Assembly (NCBI RefSeq): GCF_003443735.1
Contig: NZ_CP031969.1
Location: 2,976,001 to 3,040,000 of the forward strand
Reading direction: 5' to 3'
Length of the DNA: 64,000 nucleotides
DNA from: Streptomyces sp. CC0208
Lineage (GTDB): Bacteria > Actinomycetota > Actinomycetes > Streptomycetales > Streptomycetaceae
Shown: positions 46,714 to 54,208 of the stretch, in pieces
Layout: every line of letters begins with the position of its first letter
Numbering within the stretch: position 1 is the first letter of the stretch
Notes under the pieces: model-generated
Database searches by the model: none
What the model saw: the letters and a program-made list of their open reading frames with translations, nothing else
Told to the model about the DNA's origin: nothing
Translations under genes and position numbers: made by a program

Positions 46714-47391
46714 TCAGCCCCGGATCTTGAATCGGTCGCCGGTGTCCTCGCTCGGCTGGACGACGACGAAGCCCTGTCCCTTGAAGCCGATCTGGAAGGC
46801 CTCGCCGCTGCCGCGGCCGATGAGGGCGCTCGCCTTGACGGTGCGGCGGGCCTTCATCTCCAGGCCGGTCGTCCAGGCGACGAGCGCGTCCGGGTCGACG
46901 TACGTCTCCCGTTCGGCGCAGTCCAGGGCCATCGGGATGCCCCGGCTGACCAGGGCGACCCAGCCGGTGCCCTTGATGACGAGGTTGGTCAGGCCGGAGC
47001 CGGAGAGCTTCGCGAGGCCCTTGACCGGCTCGATGGCCAGGTCCAGCGAGGCGTCGCAGGCCAGCAGGGTGGCGCCGTTCACGGACAGCGCCTCGCCGCC
47101 CAGGTGCAGGACGAGGATGTCCCCGCCGTAGTCGGCCAGGTAGAGATCGCCGTCGCCGCGGGCCAGCATCAGCTTGCCGCCCTCACCGGAAACCATCTCC
47201 TCGGCCGAGCGGCGCAGGCTCGCGGGCGCCCCGTCGAACTGCACATAGCCGTCGTAGGCGATCATCGAGCCGGCCTTGGCGATCAGGTCCTGCCCGGTGA
47301 CCATGGTGACCTTGAGCGTCTTGGAACTGTGCACACTCATGCGGACGCCGGTCGCGGCGGCGCGGTGCGCACTCAGAGTCTGGGAGTCCAT
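46714..47391 (-). CDS. AIM24-family protein (second of three)
   Basis: 225 residues with the same fold: DLIAKAGSMIAYDGYVQFD near 36, EGGKLMLARGDGDLYLADYGG near 70, and GATLLACDASLDLAI near 106. Ends FVVVQPSEDTGDRFKIRG. ATG at 47391 (ATG at 47340 possible). It starts 4 bp after the stop of the TerD-AIM24 gene, so they form one operon. The two smaller paralogues keep the order of core blocks and probably form a homo- or hetero-oligomeric beta assembly. Confidence 0.83.
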   Translation of the reverse strand: MDSQTLSAHRAAATGVRMSVHSSKTLKVTMVTGQDLIAKAGSMIAYDGYVQFDGAPASLRRSAEEMVSGEGGKLMLARGDGDLYLADYGGDILVLHLGGEALSVNGATLLACDASLDLAIEPVKGLAKLSGSGLTNLVIKGTGWVALVSRGIPMALDCAERETYVDPDALVAWTTGLEMKARRTVKASALIGRGSGEAFQIGFKGQGFVVVQPSEDTGDRFKIRG

Positions 47392-47395
47392 GGCC

Positions 47396-48985
47396 TCACA
47401 CCTCGAAGGGCTGTACGACGACGAAGTTGCCGGGGGCGCCGCGGAACTGGAGGTTCACGGCCTCGGTGGTCTGCCGGGCGTACCCGGAGCGGCGCAGCCT
47501 GAGCGAGGTCGTGGTGACCGCCTGCGCACCGGCGGACCAGGCGATGACGGCGTTGCCGTCGACATAGGTGGCCGCGCCGACGGGCAGGACGACGGGCACG
47601 CCTCGTGTCTTGACGACGACCGCGCCCGTGCCGGAGAAGAGCATGCTGAAGAAGCCTCCGCCGGGCAGTCCCGCGCCCTCGATGCGGCGGACCTCGGTCT
47701 CGAGGGACTCGTCGAAGGCGAGCACGCCCTGGGCGCTGGTGTAGATCTGCTCGCCCTGGAGGCGGATGACGAAGACCCGGCTGGCCTCGTCGGCGAGGAA
47801 CACCTCGCCGTTGCCGGTGCAGCGCATCAGGGACATGCCCTGGCCGGTGAGCGCCCCGGTGAGCTTGCCGAGCAGGCCCGAGCCCTTGTGGGCGAAGTCG
47901 ATGTCGCCCTGGTAGGCGACCATGCTGCCCTGCTTGGCGAGGATGGGGGCGTCCTTGGTGAGGGTTGCCCGGACCAGGTTCGGGTTCTGCTCGGTCCAGC
48001 GGTCGCCGACGGGGGCTTCCGCGTACTTCGTCAGAACGACCCGGACGTTGGCCTCGGGCGGCACGGGGGCGAGCTGGGTGCCGCCGCCGAAGGGCTGGGC
48101 CTGGCCGGGGAAGGCTCCGGGAGCACCGGGCGGCGCGAACTGGCCGGGGACAGCGCCCGGGGGTGTGAACTGACCCGCGGGTGCGCCGGGGGGCGCGTAC
48201 TGGCCCGCCGGAGGTGCGCCGGGCGGCGTGAACGTCTGCCCCGGAGGAGTGAACGTCTGCGGGCTCGTCGGCGCGGCGGGCGCGGTCGGGGCGGGCCCGG
48301 CGACCGTCGGTGCGGTGTGGACGGAAGGGGCGGGCGCGGGGGCCGGCGGCGCACCGAACGAAGGGGCCGGTGCGGGCGCCTGCGGCGGCGGTGCGAAGGC
48401 CGGCGCCTGGGACTGGGCCGGGACGGCGGGCTGCCGGGGCGCGGCCTCGGGCTCCTCCTCGGCGACCTCGCCACCGAAGTTCTTCAGCAGGGCGTCCAGA
48501 CCGCCGTCGAACCCCTGACCGACCGCGGCGAACCGCCAGACGTCCTTCAGATACAGGTCGCCCAGCATCACGGCACGCTCGGTGGAGAACTCGCTGCCGT
48601 CGAACGAGTACCGGGCCACTTCCTCGCCACCGGCGACGATGCGGAGATAGCCGGGGGCGATCTGCGACATCTGGCCGGCGCCGTCGATCGTCGCCGTGAA
48701 CGACAGCTTCTGGATCTGCGACGGAATCCGGTCGAGCGTGACCCGGAACGACTCCGTGTCACCCGACTGCGCGCCCAGGAGCTGGATGGAGTCCTCAGGG
48801 GACTTCGGCTGGTTGAAGAAAATGAAGTACCGGTCGTCCGAGAGCCGTTCGTCGGCGTCGAGGCCGAAGCAGCTGATGTCGAAGGTCAGTCCGGGGCCGG
48901 AGATCTGTACTCCTACATACAGGTCCGTGCCCGCGGTCAGGTCACTGATCTTGGCCTTGTGGCCGCGTTGGAATTCCCTGGCCAT
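47396..48985 (-). CDS. TerD-AIM24 fusion protein
   Basis: 529 residues in three parts: a TerD domain (about 1-180, with SDLTAGTDLYVGVQISGPG, the DDRYFIFFNQPKSPE metal-type loop and SFTATIDGAG), a Pro/Ala/Gly-rich linker with repeated QFTPPGA/QYAPPGA units (about 185-320), and a C-terminal AIM24 domain (DAPILAKQGSMVAYQGDIDF onward). TerD domains bind calcium in tellurite/stress systems. ATG at 48985; the open frame to 49051 has no ribosome site. First gene of the AIM24 operon. Confidence 0.87.
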   Translation of the reverse strand: MAREFQRGHKAKISDLTAGTDLYVGVQISGPGLTFDISCFGLDADERLSDDRYFIFFNQPKSPEDSIQLLGAQSGDTESFRVTLDRIPSQIQKLSFTATIDGAGQMSQIAPGYLRIVAGGEEVARYSFDGSEFSTERAVMLGDLYLKDVWRFAAVGQGFDGGLDALLKNFGGEVAEEEPEAAPRQPAVPAQSQAPAFAPPPQAPAPAPSFGAPPAPAPAPSVHTAPTVAGPAPTAPAAPTSPQTFTPPGQTFTPPGAPPAGQYAPPGAPAGQFTPPGAVPGQFAPPGAPGAFPGQAQPFGGGTQLAPVPPEANVRVVLTKYAEAPVGDRWTEQNPNLVRATLTKDAPILAKQGSMVAYQGDIDFAHKGSGLLGKLTGALTGQGMSLMRCTGNGEVFLADEASRVFVIRLQGEQIYTSAQGVLAFDESLETEVRRIEGAGLPGGGFFSMLFSGTGAVVVKTRGVPVVLPVGAATYVDGNAVIAWSAGAQAVTTTSLRLRRSGYARQTTEAVNLQFRGAPGNFVVVQPFEV

Positions 48986-49100
48986 GCGTAACGACCGTCC
49001 CCCATCCCGAATGCGAGTGCGTCGCGACAGGCTAACGGCAAACTCGGACACCGGCTCAGGTCGGTACAGATCCGGTACAAAAACCCGTTCGGGTCATCGG

Positions 49101-49697
49101 TCACTCTCCGCGGACGCCGGGGAGATGCGGCAATCGGTCCGCGGCGACCACGCCTTCGAGATAGCCCTTGGCCCGCTCGGTGCGGGGATATGCCTCCAGC
49201 AACCGCCAGAAACGGGGCCCGTGCCCGGGCACGAGCAGATGCGCGAGCTCATGGAGCAGGACGTAGTCGACGACGTACTCCGGCATGCCCTGGAGCCGGT
49301 GCGAGAGCCGGATGCTGCCCTCCGACGGGGTGCACGAACCCCAGCGGGTGTTCTGGTTGGTGACCCAGCGGACCGAGGCGGGCCGCGCCCGGCCGTCGAA
49401 GTACTGGGCCGACAGCCGCTGCGCGCGCTCGGAGAGCTCGGTGTCGTCGAGGACCCGTTTGCTCTCCTGGGCGGCCAGCTTGTCGAGCATGACACTGACC
49501 CAGCGCTGCTCCTCTGCCTCGGACATCCGGGCAGGGATGAGCACGATGGTGCGATCGCCCTCGCGGTACGCGGAGACCGTCCGCCGTCGGCGGCTGCTCC
49601 TGCGCACCTCGATCGCGCTCGCCCCCGAGCCGCTCGTCGGCTGGCTCGTCGTGCTGCGCTGTGGCGTTCCGGCGCTGTGCAGTGGGTCGGCGGGCAC
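49101..49697 (-). CDS. YgjP-like (M48/DUF45) metallopeptidase
   Basis: 198 residues. The zinc motif HELAHL (near 148) is preceded by the NTRWGSCT signature of YgjP/SprT-like peptidases and followed by the third ligand region PGHGPRFWRLL. A basic Arg-rich segment (RRSSRRRRTVSAY) is near 32. The GTG at 49697 is the longest start; the first 28 residues are low-complexity, so a later start is possible. Substrate unknown. Confidence 0.83.
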   Translation of the reverse strand: MPADPLHSAGTPQRSTTSQPTSGSGASAIEVRRSSRRRRTVSAYREGDRTIVLIPARMSEAEEQRWVSVMLDKLAAQESKRVLDDTELSERAQRLSAQYFDGRARPASVRWVTNQNTRWGSCTPSEGSIRLSHRLQGMPEYVVDYVLLHELAHLLVPGHGPRFWRLLEAYPRTERAKGYLEGVVAADRLPHLPGVRGE

Positions 49698-49928
49698 GCC
49701 CTGACGTTACCCGCTGCACACGGGGGAAGTCCCGACTCCGGGACGGTTCGGCTCCGATCGCCCGCCATGCGTCCGATTTGTACGACGAATGGCCCTCACC
49801 TGTGGACAACTTTCGGCACCTGCCTCCCGGAGCCGGGCATGCTGGCATCGCCGCCACAGCCGCGACCGACCGTCGCGGCGGGCTCCGGCGGCCGACGGGA
49901 TGTTCTACGAGGGCTACGGGGGCCTGTC

Positions 49929-51176
49929 ATGCAAGCAGTGGTTCCGCTCGCACCGGAAATGGTTCCGCAGATGAAACCCGCGCTCCGGCGCGGCTGGCGC
50001 GATCTCAACACCGTGCAGTTCGGGATGACCCCGGCGCACGCGCTCACGCTGGGCCCGATCGACACGGCCACAGGCAGCTTCCTCGACCTGCTCAACGGCA
50101 CGCGCGGTCTCGCGCTGCTACGGCAGGAGGGACACCGTATGGATCTGCCCGACGGCCACGTCGACACGCTGGTGGGACGACTGGCACGGGCCGGGCTCGT
50201 CGACGACGCGAGGGGCGGCGGGCCGGCCGCGGACTCGCTGCGGGAGAAGAAGGAGGTCCTGGACCGGCTGGCACCCGACCTGGCGTCCCTCTCGCTGACC
50301 ACGTCGGAGCCGGGTGACGCGATGAGACTCCTGGCCGCCCGCCGCTCGCTGCGGGTGCAGGTCAAAGGGGCGGGCCGGGTGGGCGTGGTGCTGGCCGCAC
50401 TGCTCTCGGGCGCCGGCGTCGGAGAGGTCGACGTGCGCGACGGCGGCCGGGTCGAGCCGGGGGACGTCGCCCCGGGCGGGCTTCCCGCCACGTCGGTCGG
50501 CGACAACAGGGGAACCGCCGCACGCCGGGCGGTGACCGCGGCGGCTCCGGGACGCCCGCCGCGCCATGGCTCCCGGGCCTCGATGACGGCGGACGATCCC
50601 GGGTTCTCCCTGGTCGTCCTTGCCCCGCGGGACGACGTCGACGTCCACGCGCCCGCCCCGGCCGCCGGCGAACCTCTCGTCCGCTCCGGCACACCGCATC
50701 TGTATGCCGGTGTGGTCGAGGCGACGGGAGTGGTCGGCCCCCTTGTCCTGCCGGGCGAGACGGGCTGCGCGGGCTGTCTGCACGAGACGCGGACCGACCG
50801 CGACCAGGCCTGGCCCCGGCTGGTGGCCCAGTGGCGATCGGGCGGCAGACGACTTCCGGCGCGCCCCTGTGACCTGGCGCTCGCCACGACGGTCGCCGGC
50901 CTCGCGGCCGCGCACGCGCTCGCCTTCCTGGACGGCCGCCTCCCGTCGAGCGCGGGCGCCCGCTGGGAGGTCTCACTGCCCGGTATGACCTGGCACGCAC
51001 AGCCGGTCTGGCCGCATCCCGCCTGCCCGTGCGGGGCCGCGGAGAAAGGTAAGGGAGAACACACCTCCAAGGAGGAGGCTGCGCACGAGACAATGGCAGA
51101 GCTACGGTCGTCGGAGGAGTTGTGCCGCAAGGCAACCGCGCCACGGCCTGCTGGGACCTGGAGGGCGCATGTCTGA
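49929..51176 (+). CDS. ThiF/E1-like Rossmann protein of unknown partner
   Basis: 415 residues. The N-terminal 120 residues are helical (MTPAHALTLGPIDTATGSFLDLLNG), followed by a Rossmann loop VKGAGRVGVVLAALLSGAGV near 150 as in E1/ThiF adenylating proteins. The usual DxDxVxxSNLNRQ block is replaced by DGGRVEPGDVAPGG. CAGC near 285 and CPCG near 375 could form the family's zinc site. So it may be a degenerate E1 or peptide-binding relative. ATG at 49929; ATG 49971 is the alternative. Overlaps the ABC1 kinase start by 8 bp. Confidence 0.75.
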   Translation: MQAVVPLAPEMVPQMKPALRRGWRDLNTVQFGMTPAHALTLGPIDTATGSFLDLLNGTRGLALLRQEGHRMDLPDGHVDTLVGRLARAGLVDDARGGGPAADSLREKKEVLDRLAPDLASLSLTTSEPGDAMRLLAARRSLRVQVKGAGRVGVVLAALLSGAGVGEVDVRDGGRVEPGDVAPGGLPATSVGDNRGTAARRAVTAAAPGRPPRHGSRASMTADDPGFSLVVLAPRDDVDVHAPAPAAGEPLVRSGTPHLYAGVVEATGVVGPLVLPGETGCAGCLHETRTDRDQAWPRLVAQWRSGGRRLPARPCDLALATTVAGLAAAHALAFLDGRLPSSAGARWEVSLPGMTWHAQPVWPHPACPCGAAEKGKGEHTSKEEAAHETMAELRSSEELCRKATAPRPAGTWRAHV

Positions 51177-52539
51177 TCTTCCCCGGAAGGCGGTCACCCG
51201 GACCGCGAAACTCGCCGCGCTCCCGCTCGGCTTCGCCGGGCGGGCCACCTGGGGACTCGGCAAGCGGATCGTGGGCGAGTCCGCGGAGATCGTCGGCCGC
51301 GAGCTGCAACAGCGCACCGCGGACCAGTTGTTCAAGGTGCTCGGGGAGCTCAAGGGCGGCGCCATGAAGTTCGGCCAGGCCCTGTCCGTCTTCGAGTCGG
51401 CGCTCCCCGAGGAGGTGGCGGGCCCCTACCGCGCGGCCCTGACGAAGCTCCAGGAGGCCGCGCCGCCGATGCCCACCCGCACCGTGCACACGGTGCTCGA
51501 GGAGCGGCTGGGCGAGGACTGGCAGGAGCTGTTCGCCGAGTTCGACGACAAGCCCTCCGCGGCGGCGTCCATCGGCCAGGTGCACCGGGCCGTGTGGCAC
51601 GACGGGCGCGAGGTGGCGGTCAAGGTCCAGTATCCGGGGGCCGGTGAGGCCCTGCTGTCCGACCTGACCCAACTGGGCCGCTTCGCCCGCCTGTTGGGGC
51701 CCCTGGTGCCCGGCATCGACATCAAGCCCCTGATCGCCGAGTTGCGCGACCGGGTCTCGGAGGAGCTCGACTACGGTCTGGAGGCGCAGGCCCAGCAGAC
51801 CCATGCCGAGGAGTTCGCGGACGATCCGGACGTCGTGGTGCCGGCCGTGGTCCACCAGAGCGAGCAGGTCCTGATCACGGAGTGGATCGAGGGCGTCCCC
51901 CTGTCGGAGGTGATCTCGGAGGGCACTCAGGAGCAGCGCGACCGCGCCGGGCAGCTTCTGGCCCGGTTCCTCTTCTCCGGCCCCGCGCGCACCGGCCTGC
52001 TGCACGCCGACCCGCACCCGGGCAACTTCCGGCTTCTGCCCGGCGGTCCTGACGGCGAGGAGGACTGGCGCCTGGGCGTCCTGGACTTCGGCACGGTCGA
52101 CCGGCTCCCGGGTGGTCTGCCGGACACCATCGGCACCTGTCTGCGCATGACGCTGGACGGTGAGGCGGAGGCCGTCTACGAACTGCTCTGCACGGAGGGC
52201 TTCGTCAAGGAGTCCATAGAGCTGGACCCGGACGCCGTCCTCGACTACCTCCTGCCGATCATCGAACCGGCCGAGGTCGACGAGTTCACCTTCAGCCGAG
52301 GCTGGATGCGCAGCCAGGCCGGCCGGATCGCCGACCCCCGCTCCCCCGCCCACCAACTGGGCAAACAGCTCAACCTGCCCCCGGCCTACCTCCTGATACA
52401 CCGGGTCACCCTCAGCACCATCGGCGTCCTGTGCCAACTGGGCGCGACGGTGCGACTGCGCGAGGAACTGGAGGAGTGGCTGCCGGGGTTCGTGCCGGAG
52501 GTGGACGAGGACGAGCAGGAGACGGCCGCGGAGGCCTGA
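51169..52539 (+). CDS. ABC1/UbiB-family atypical kinase
   Basis: 456 residues. The KxGQ helix (GAMKFGQALSVFESALPEE, near 65), A-rich loop PSAAASIGQVH near 127, VKVQYPG lysine near 147, HADPHPGNF near 280 and DFG near 307 are all present, as in ABC1 (ADCK/UbiB) proteins. The M. tuberculosis relative Rv3197 sits beside whiB7 and has been linked to macrolide resistance; here too wblC is close, though on the opposite strand. ATG at 51169 with GGAGG. Confidence 0.9.
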   Translation: MSDLPRKAVTRTAKLAALPLGFAGRATWGLGKRIVGESAEIVGRELQQRTADQLFKVLGELKGGAMKFGQALSVFESALPEEVAGPYRAALTKLQEAAPPMPTRTVHTVLEERLGEDWQELFAEFDDKPSAAASIGQVHRAVWHDGREVAVKVQYPGAGEALLSDLTQLGRFARLLGPLVPGIDIKPLIAELRDRVSEELDYGLEAQAQQTHAEEFADDPDVVVPAVVHQSEQVLITEWIEGVPLSEVISEGTQEQRDRAGQLLARFLFSGPARTGLLHADPHPGNFRLLPGGPDGEEDWRLGVLDFGTVDRLPGGLPDTIGTCLRMTLDGEAEAVYELLCTEGFVKESIELDPDAVLDYLLPIIEPAEVDEFTFSRGWMRSQAGRIADPRSPAHQLGKQLNLPPAYLLIHRVTLSTIGVLCQLGATVRLREELEEWLPGFVPEVDEDEQETAAEA

Positions 52540-52549
52540 GGCGGACGGC

Positions 52550-52747
52550 CTACCACCAGGCCGAGTCGAGCCGCCCCTCGATGGATCTGAGGTTCTCCCG
52601 GGAGCAGGTGTCGCAGAAGTACTGGCGGACGCCGTTCTCCAGGGAGCAGGTCCAGGTGGGCCGTGAGCCCTCGGCCCGCCTGCCGCAGCGGGCGCACACG
52701 AGAGGCTCCGTCTCGACGTCGCCGTCGTCACCGGGAAGACTCGTCAC
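52550..52747 (-). CDS. Small zinc-ribbon protein
   Basis: 65 residues with two CxxC pairs (VCARCGRR and YFCDTCSRENL) plus a further Cys in WTCSLENG, and a C-terminal RLDSAWW. It is the type of actinobacterial short zinc-ribbon protein whose role is unknown. GTG at 52747; no strong ribosome site. Convergent with the ABC1 kinase, whose stop is 10 bp away. Confidence 0.78.
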   Translation of the reverse strand: MTSLPGDDGDVETEPLVCARCGRRAEGSRPTWTCSLENGVRQYFCDTCSRENLRSIEGRLDSAWW

Positions 52748-52793
52748 CCGCCGACGATAACGCCTGATCCGACGGTTCGGCGCGCACAACGCA

Positions 52794-52833
52794 CCGCAGG
52801 GGCCGGTCCGTTCGGACGGACCGACCCCCGCGG
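52794..52833 (-). terminator. Terminator of the wblC transcript
   Basis: An 18-bp hairpin with two mismatches (52794-52811 with 52816-52833) and TCGG loop, 18 bp past the small coupled gene's stop on the minus strand. Confidence 0.65.
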
Positions 52834-52851
52834 GGAACTACCGGGTTCGCA

Positions 52852-53175
52852 TTACTGCATGACGGCCATGGCGAGCGCGCGGCGAGCACGCATGGAGGCG
52901 CGCTCGGCCCGGCGCTGCATCCGGCGGGCGGTCGCCAGGCGGATCGCCTGGCGTTCCTGCTCGGCCTCGTGCAGCCGGTCGTGCATATGCGCACGAGCCA
53001 GGGCTTCTGGGATGAGTTGCATCTCTCGGGTCCTGTTCTGACGCGAGTCGTTCGCGTCGGTGGTGGTGAAGTCTGGGATCGCGGAGCCTGCGGGCTCGCT
53101 GGTGGACGGCTTCATCGGGGCCTGCTTCGTGGGGTCGTTCGTGAGGGGGCGGTCGATCGTTCCTGCGATGTTCAT
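52852..53175 (-). CDS. Small Arg/Ala-rich protein coupled to wblC
   Basis: 107 residues. The ATG at 53175 overlaps the wblC stop as ATGA, and third codon positions are strongly GC-biased over the whole frame, which supports this start despite no ribosome site. The C-terminal half (EALARAHMHDRLHEAEQERQ then RRMQRRAERASMRARRAL) is a long basic amphipathic helix. A shorter version from ATG 53022 (MQLIPEAL) is possible. Possible RNA- or ribosome-binding role is only a guess. Confidence 0.68.
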   Translation of the reverse strand: MNIAGTIDRPLTNDPTKQAPMKPSTSEPAGSAIPDFTTTDANDSRQNRTREMQLIPEALARAHMHDRLHEAEQERQAIRLATARRMQRRAERASMRARRALAMAVMQ

Positions 53176-53540
53176 GCTGTGACCGGGTTCTTGCGCGGGC
53201 GGCCACGCGGCCGCTTCCGGGCGACGACGACACCCTGGACGAACAGCTCCCCACCCCAGACGCCCCAGGGCTCGCGCCGCTCCTTGGCGCCGGCGAGGCA
53301 GGCCTCCATCAGCGGGCAGGTGCGGCAGAGGGACTTGGCGTACTCGACGTCGGCCGGCGACTCGGCGAAGAAGACCTCCGGGTCGTAGGAACGGCAGGGG
53401 ACGGGTACGCCGAGGTTCTCGATGGCGTCGTCGAGCGCGGTGAGCGCGGTGAGGGGGATCAAGGCGGAGTCCTCCGTGGAGCCGGGCGGGGGGATCGTTT
53501 CGGAAGGCGGTACGGACGGGGCGTGCGCTTCGAGTTGCAC
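53172..53540 (-). CDS. wblC: WblC (WhiB7-type) antibiotic-response regulator
   Basis: A 122-residue WhiB-family [4Fe-4S] protein. The cluster cysteines are 49, 72, 75 and 81 (LCRTCPLMEAC), the turn GVWGG is at 93-97, and the AT-hook RGRPRK is at 112-117, the mark of the WhiB7/WblC branch. It binds the housekeeping sigma and activates many intrinsic resistance and ribosome-protection genes, including itself. GTG at 53540 is preceded by GAGGAAG. The mRNA leader is about 600 nt, with an upstream ORF and a terminator. Confidence 0.95.
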   Translation of the reverse strand: MQLEAHAPSVPPSETIPPPGSTEDSALIPLTALTALDDAIENLGVPVPCRSYDPEVFFAESPADVEYAKSLCRTCPLMEACLAGAKERREPWGVWGGELFVQGVVVARKRPRGRPRKNPVTA

Positions 53541-53645
53541 GGTTCGTCTTCCTCGTCTGTTCGGTCCGGCCCTGTTGGACCGGTAGTCGCTTGGTACCGG
53601 GTTCTTTTCTTGTCCCGAGACCCCTTCGCTCCGCTCTCCCCGTTC

Positions 53646-53692
53646 GGGGAAAACAGAAGGGCCGCGGATCCCGGATGGGGTTCCGCGGCCCT
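53646..53692 (-). terminator. Attenuator terminator in the wblC leader
   Basis: AGGGCCGCGGA (53658-53668) pairs perfectly with TCCGCGGCCCT (53682-53692); on the minus strand the hairpin is followed by TCTGTTTTCC. This is a good intrinsic terminator about 106 bp before the wblC start, within its own leader, so it should stop transcription unless antitermination occurs. Confidence 0.85.
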
Positions 53693-53703
53693 GAAGGCGC
53701 CGA

Positions 53704-53720
53704 CCTGATCGATGATCAGG
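53704..53720 (-). promoter_or_regulatory. Small hairpin over the upstream-ORF stop
   Basis: CCTGATC (53704-53710) and GATCAGG (53714-53720) pair around 3 nt. The TGA stop of the upstream ORF (53716-53718) lies in the arm, 24 bp before the terminator, so a stalled or terminating ribosome would change local folding. Confidence 0.55.
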
Positions 53721-54039
53721 CTGGATCACTCCAGGGTTCTGGCCCACGGAAGGCCCACATCTGGTGGTGCTGCGTCGTCTGCTTCCGGAATCCGGCACCG
53801 GCCGCCGCAAAGGCATAGGCGTGCGCCTGTGCCACTACTGCTTCCAGTGCCTTGGTCGGTCGCTCGTTGCGCTCACGGACGGGAAGGACCGCGAGAGACA
53901 TGGAGGACGCCGGACGGACGGCAGGAATGCCGGACAGACCGGTGCCCAGGTTCGAAACGCCGAGCAGGCACGTGGAGACGACCGAGAGATCGGTCATTTT
54001 GGCGGTGCTGATGGCCGTGGTGCTGTTGATGCTGATCAC
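53716..54039 (-). CDS. Upstream ORF in the wblC leader
   Basis: 107 codons from GTG at 54039 with a strong GAGGAGG site 7 nt before (54047-54053), reading ISINSTTAISTAKMTDLSVV and ending EPWSDPA. It occupies most of the leader between the wblC promoter and the attenuator. In WhiB7/wblC systems translation of a leader ORF controls readthrough into the regulator gene when antibiotics slow ribosomes. The product itself has no recognised domain. The codon usage is weaker than that of wblC. Confidence 0.65.
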   Translation of the reverse strand: MISINSTTAISTAKMTDLSVVSTCLLGVSNLGTGLSGIPAVRPASSMSLAVLPVRERNERPTKALEAVVAQAHAYAFAAAGAGFRKQTTQHHQMWAFRGPEPWSDPA

Positions 54040-54155
54040 TTCAATCGCCTCCTCTCGGCGTCTCTGGGGACGGCGGCGCGAGCCGCTGTCCGACGGAAAT
54101 GCAAGTAGAACACGGAATCGGGGCCTCCGAGAAGGCCTCCGTCCCCGTGGCTAAG

Positions 54156-54196
54156 AACCTATGGGGATTGCTGGGGCATGCGCAAACTATTTTTCC
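54156..54196 (-). promoter_or_regulatory. wblC promoter with AT-rich WblC element
   Basis: On the minus strand: AAAAATAG (54194-54187), then -35 TTGCGC (54185-54180), an 18-nt spacer, and -10 TAGGTT (54161-54156). An AT-rich block directly upstream of the -35 is the known contact site of the WhiB7/WblC AT-hook, so this looks autoregulated. It lies just past the uvrD2 stop. Confidence 0.8.
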
Positions 54197-54208
54197 GACG
54201 AGTTGGAA

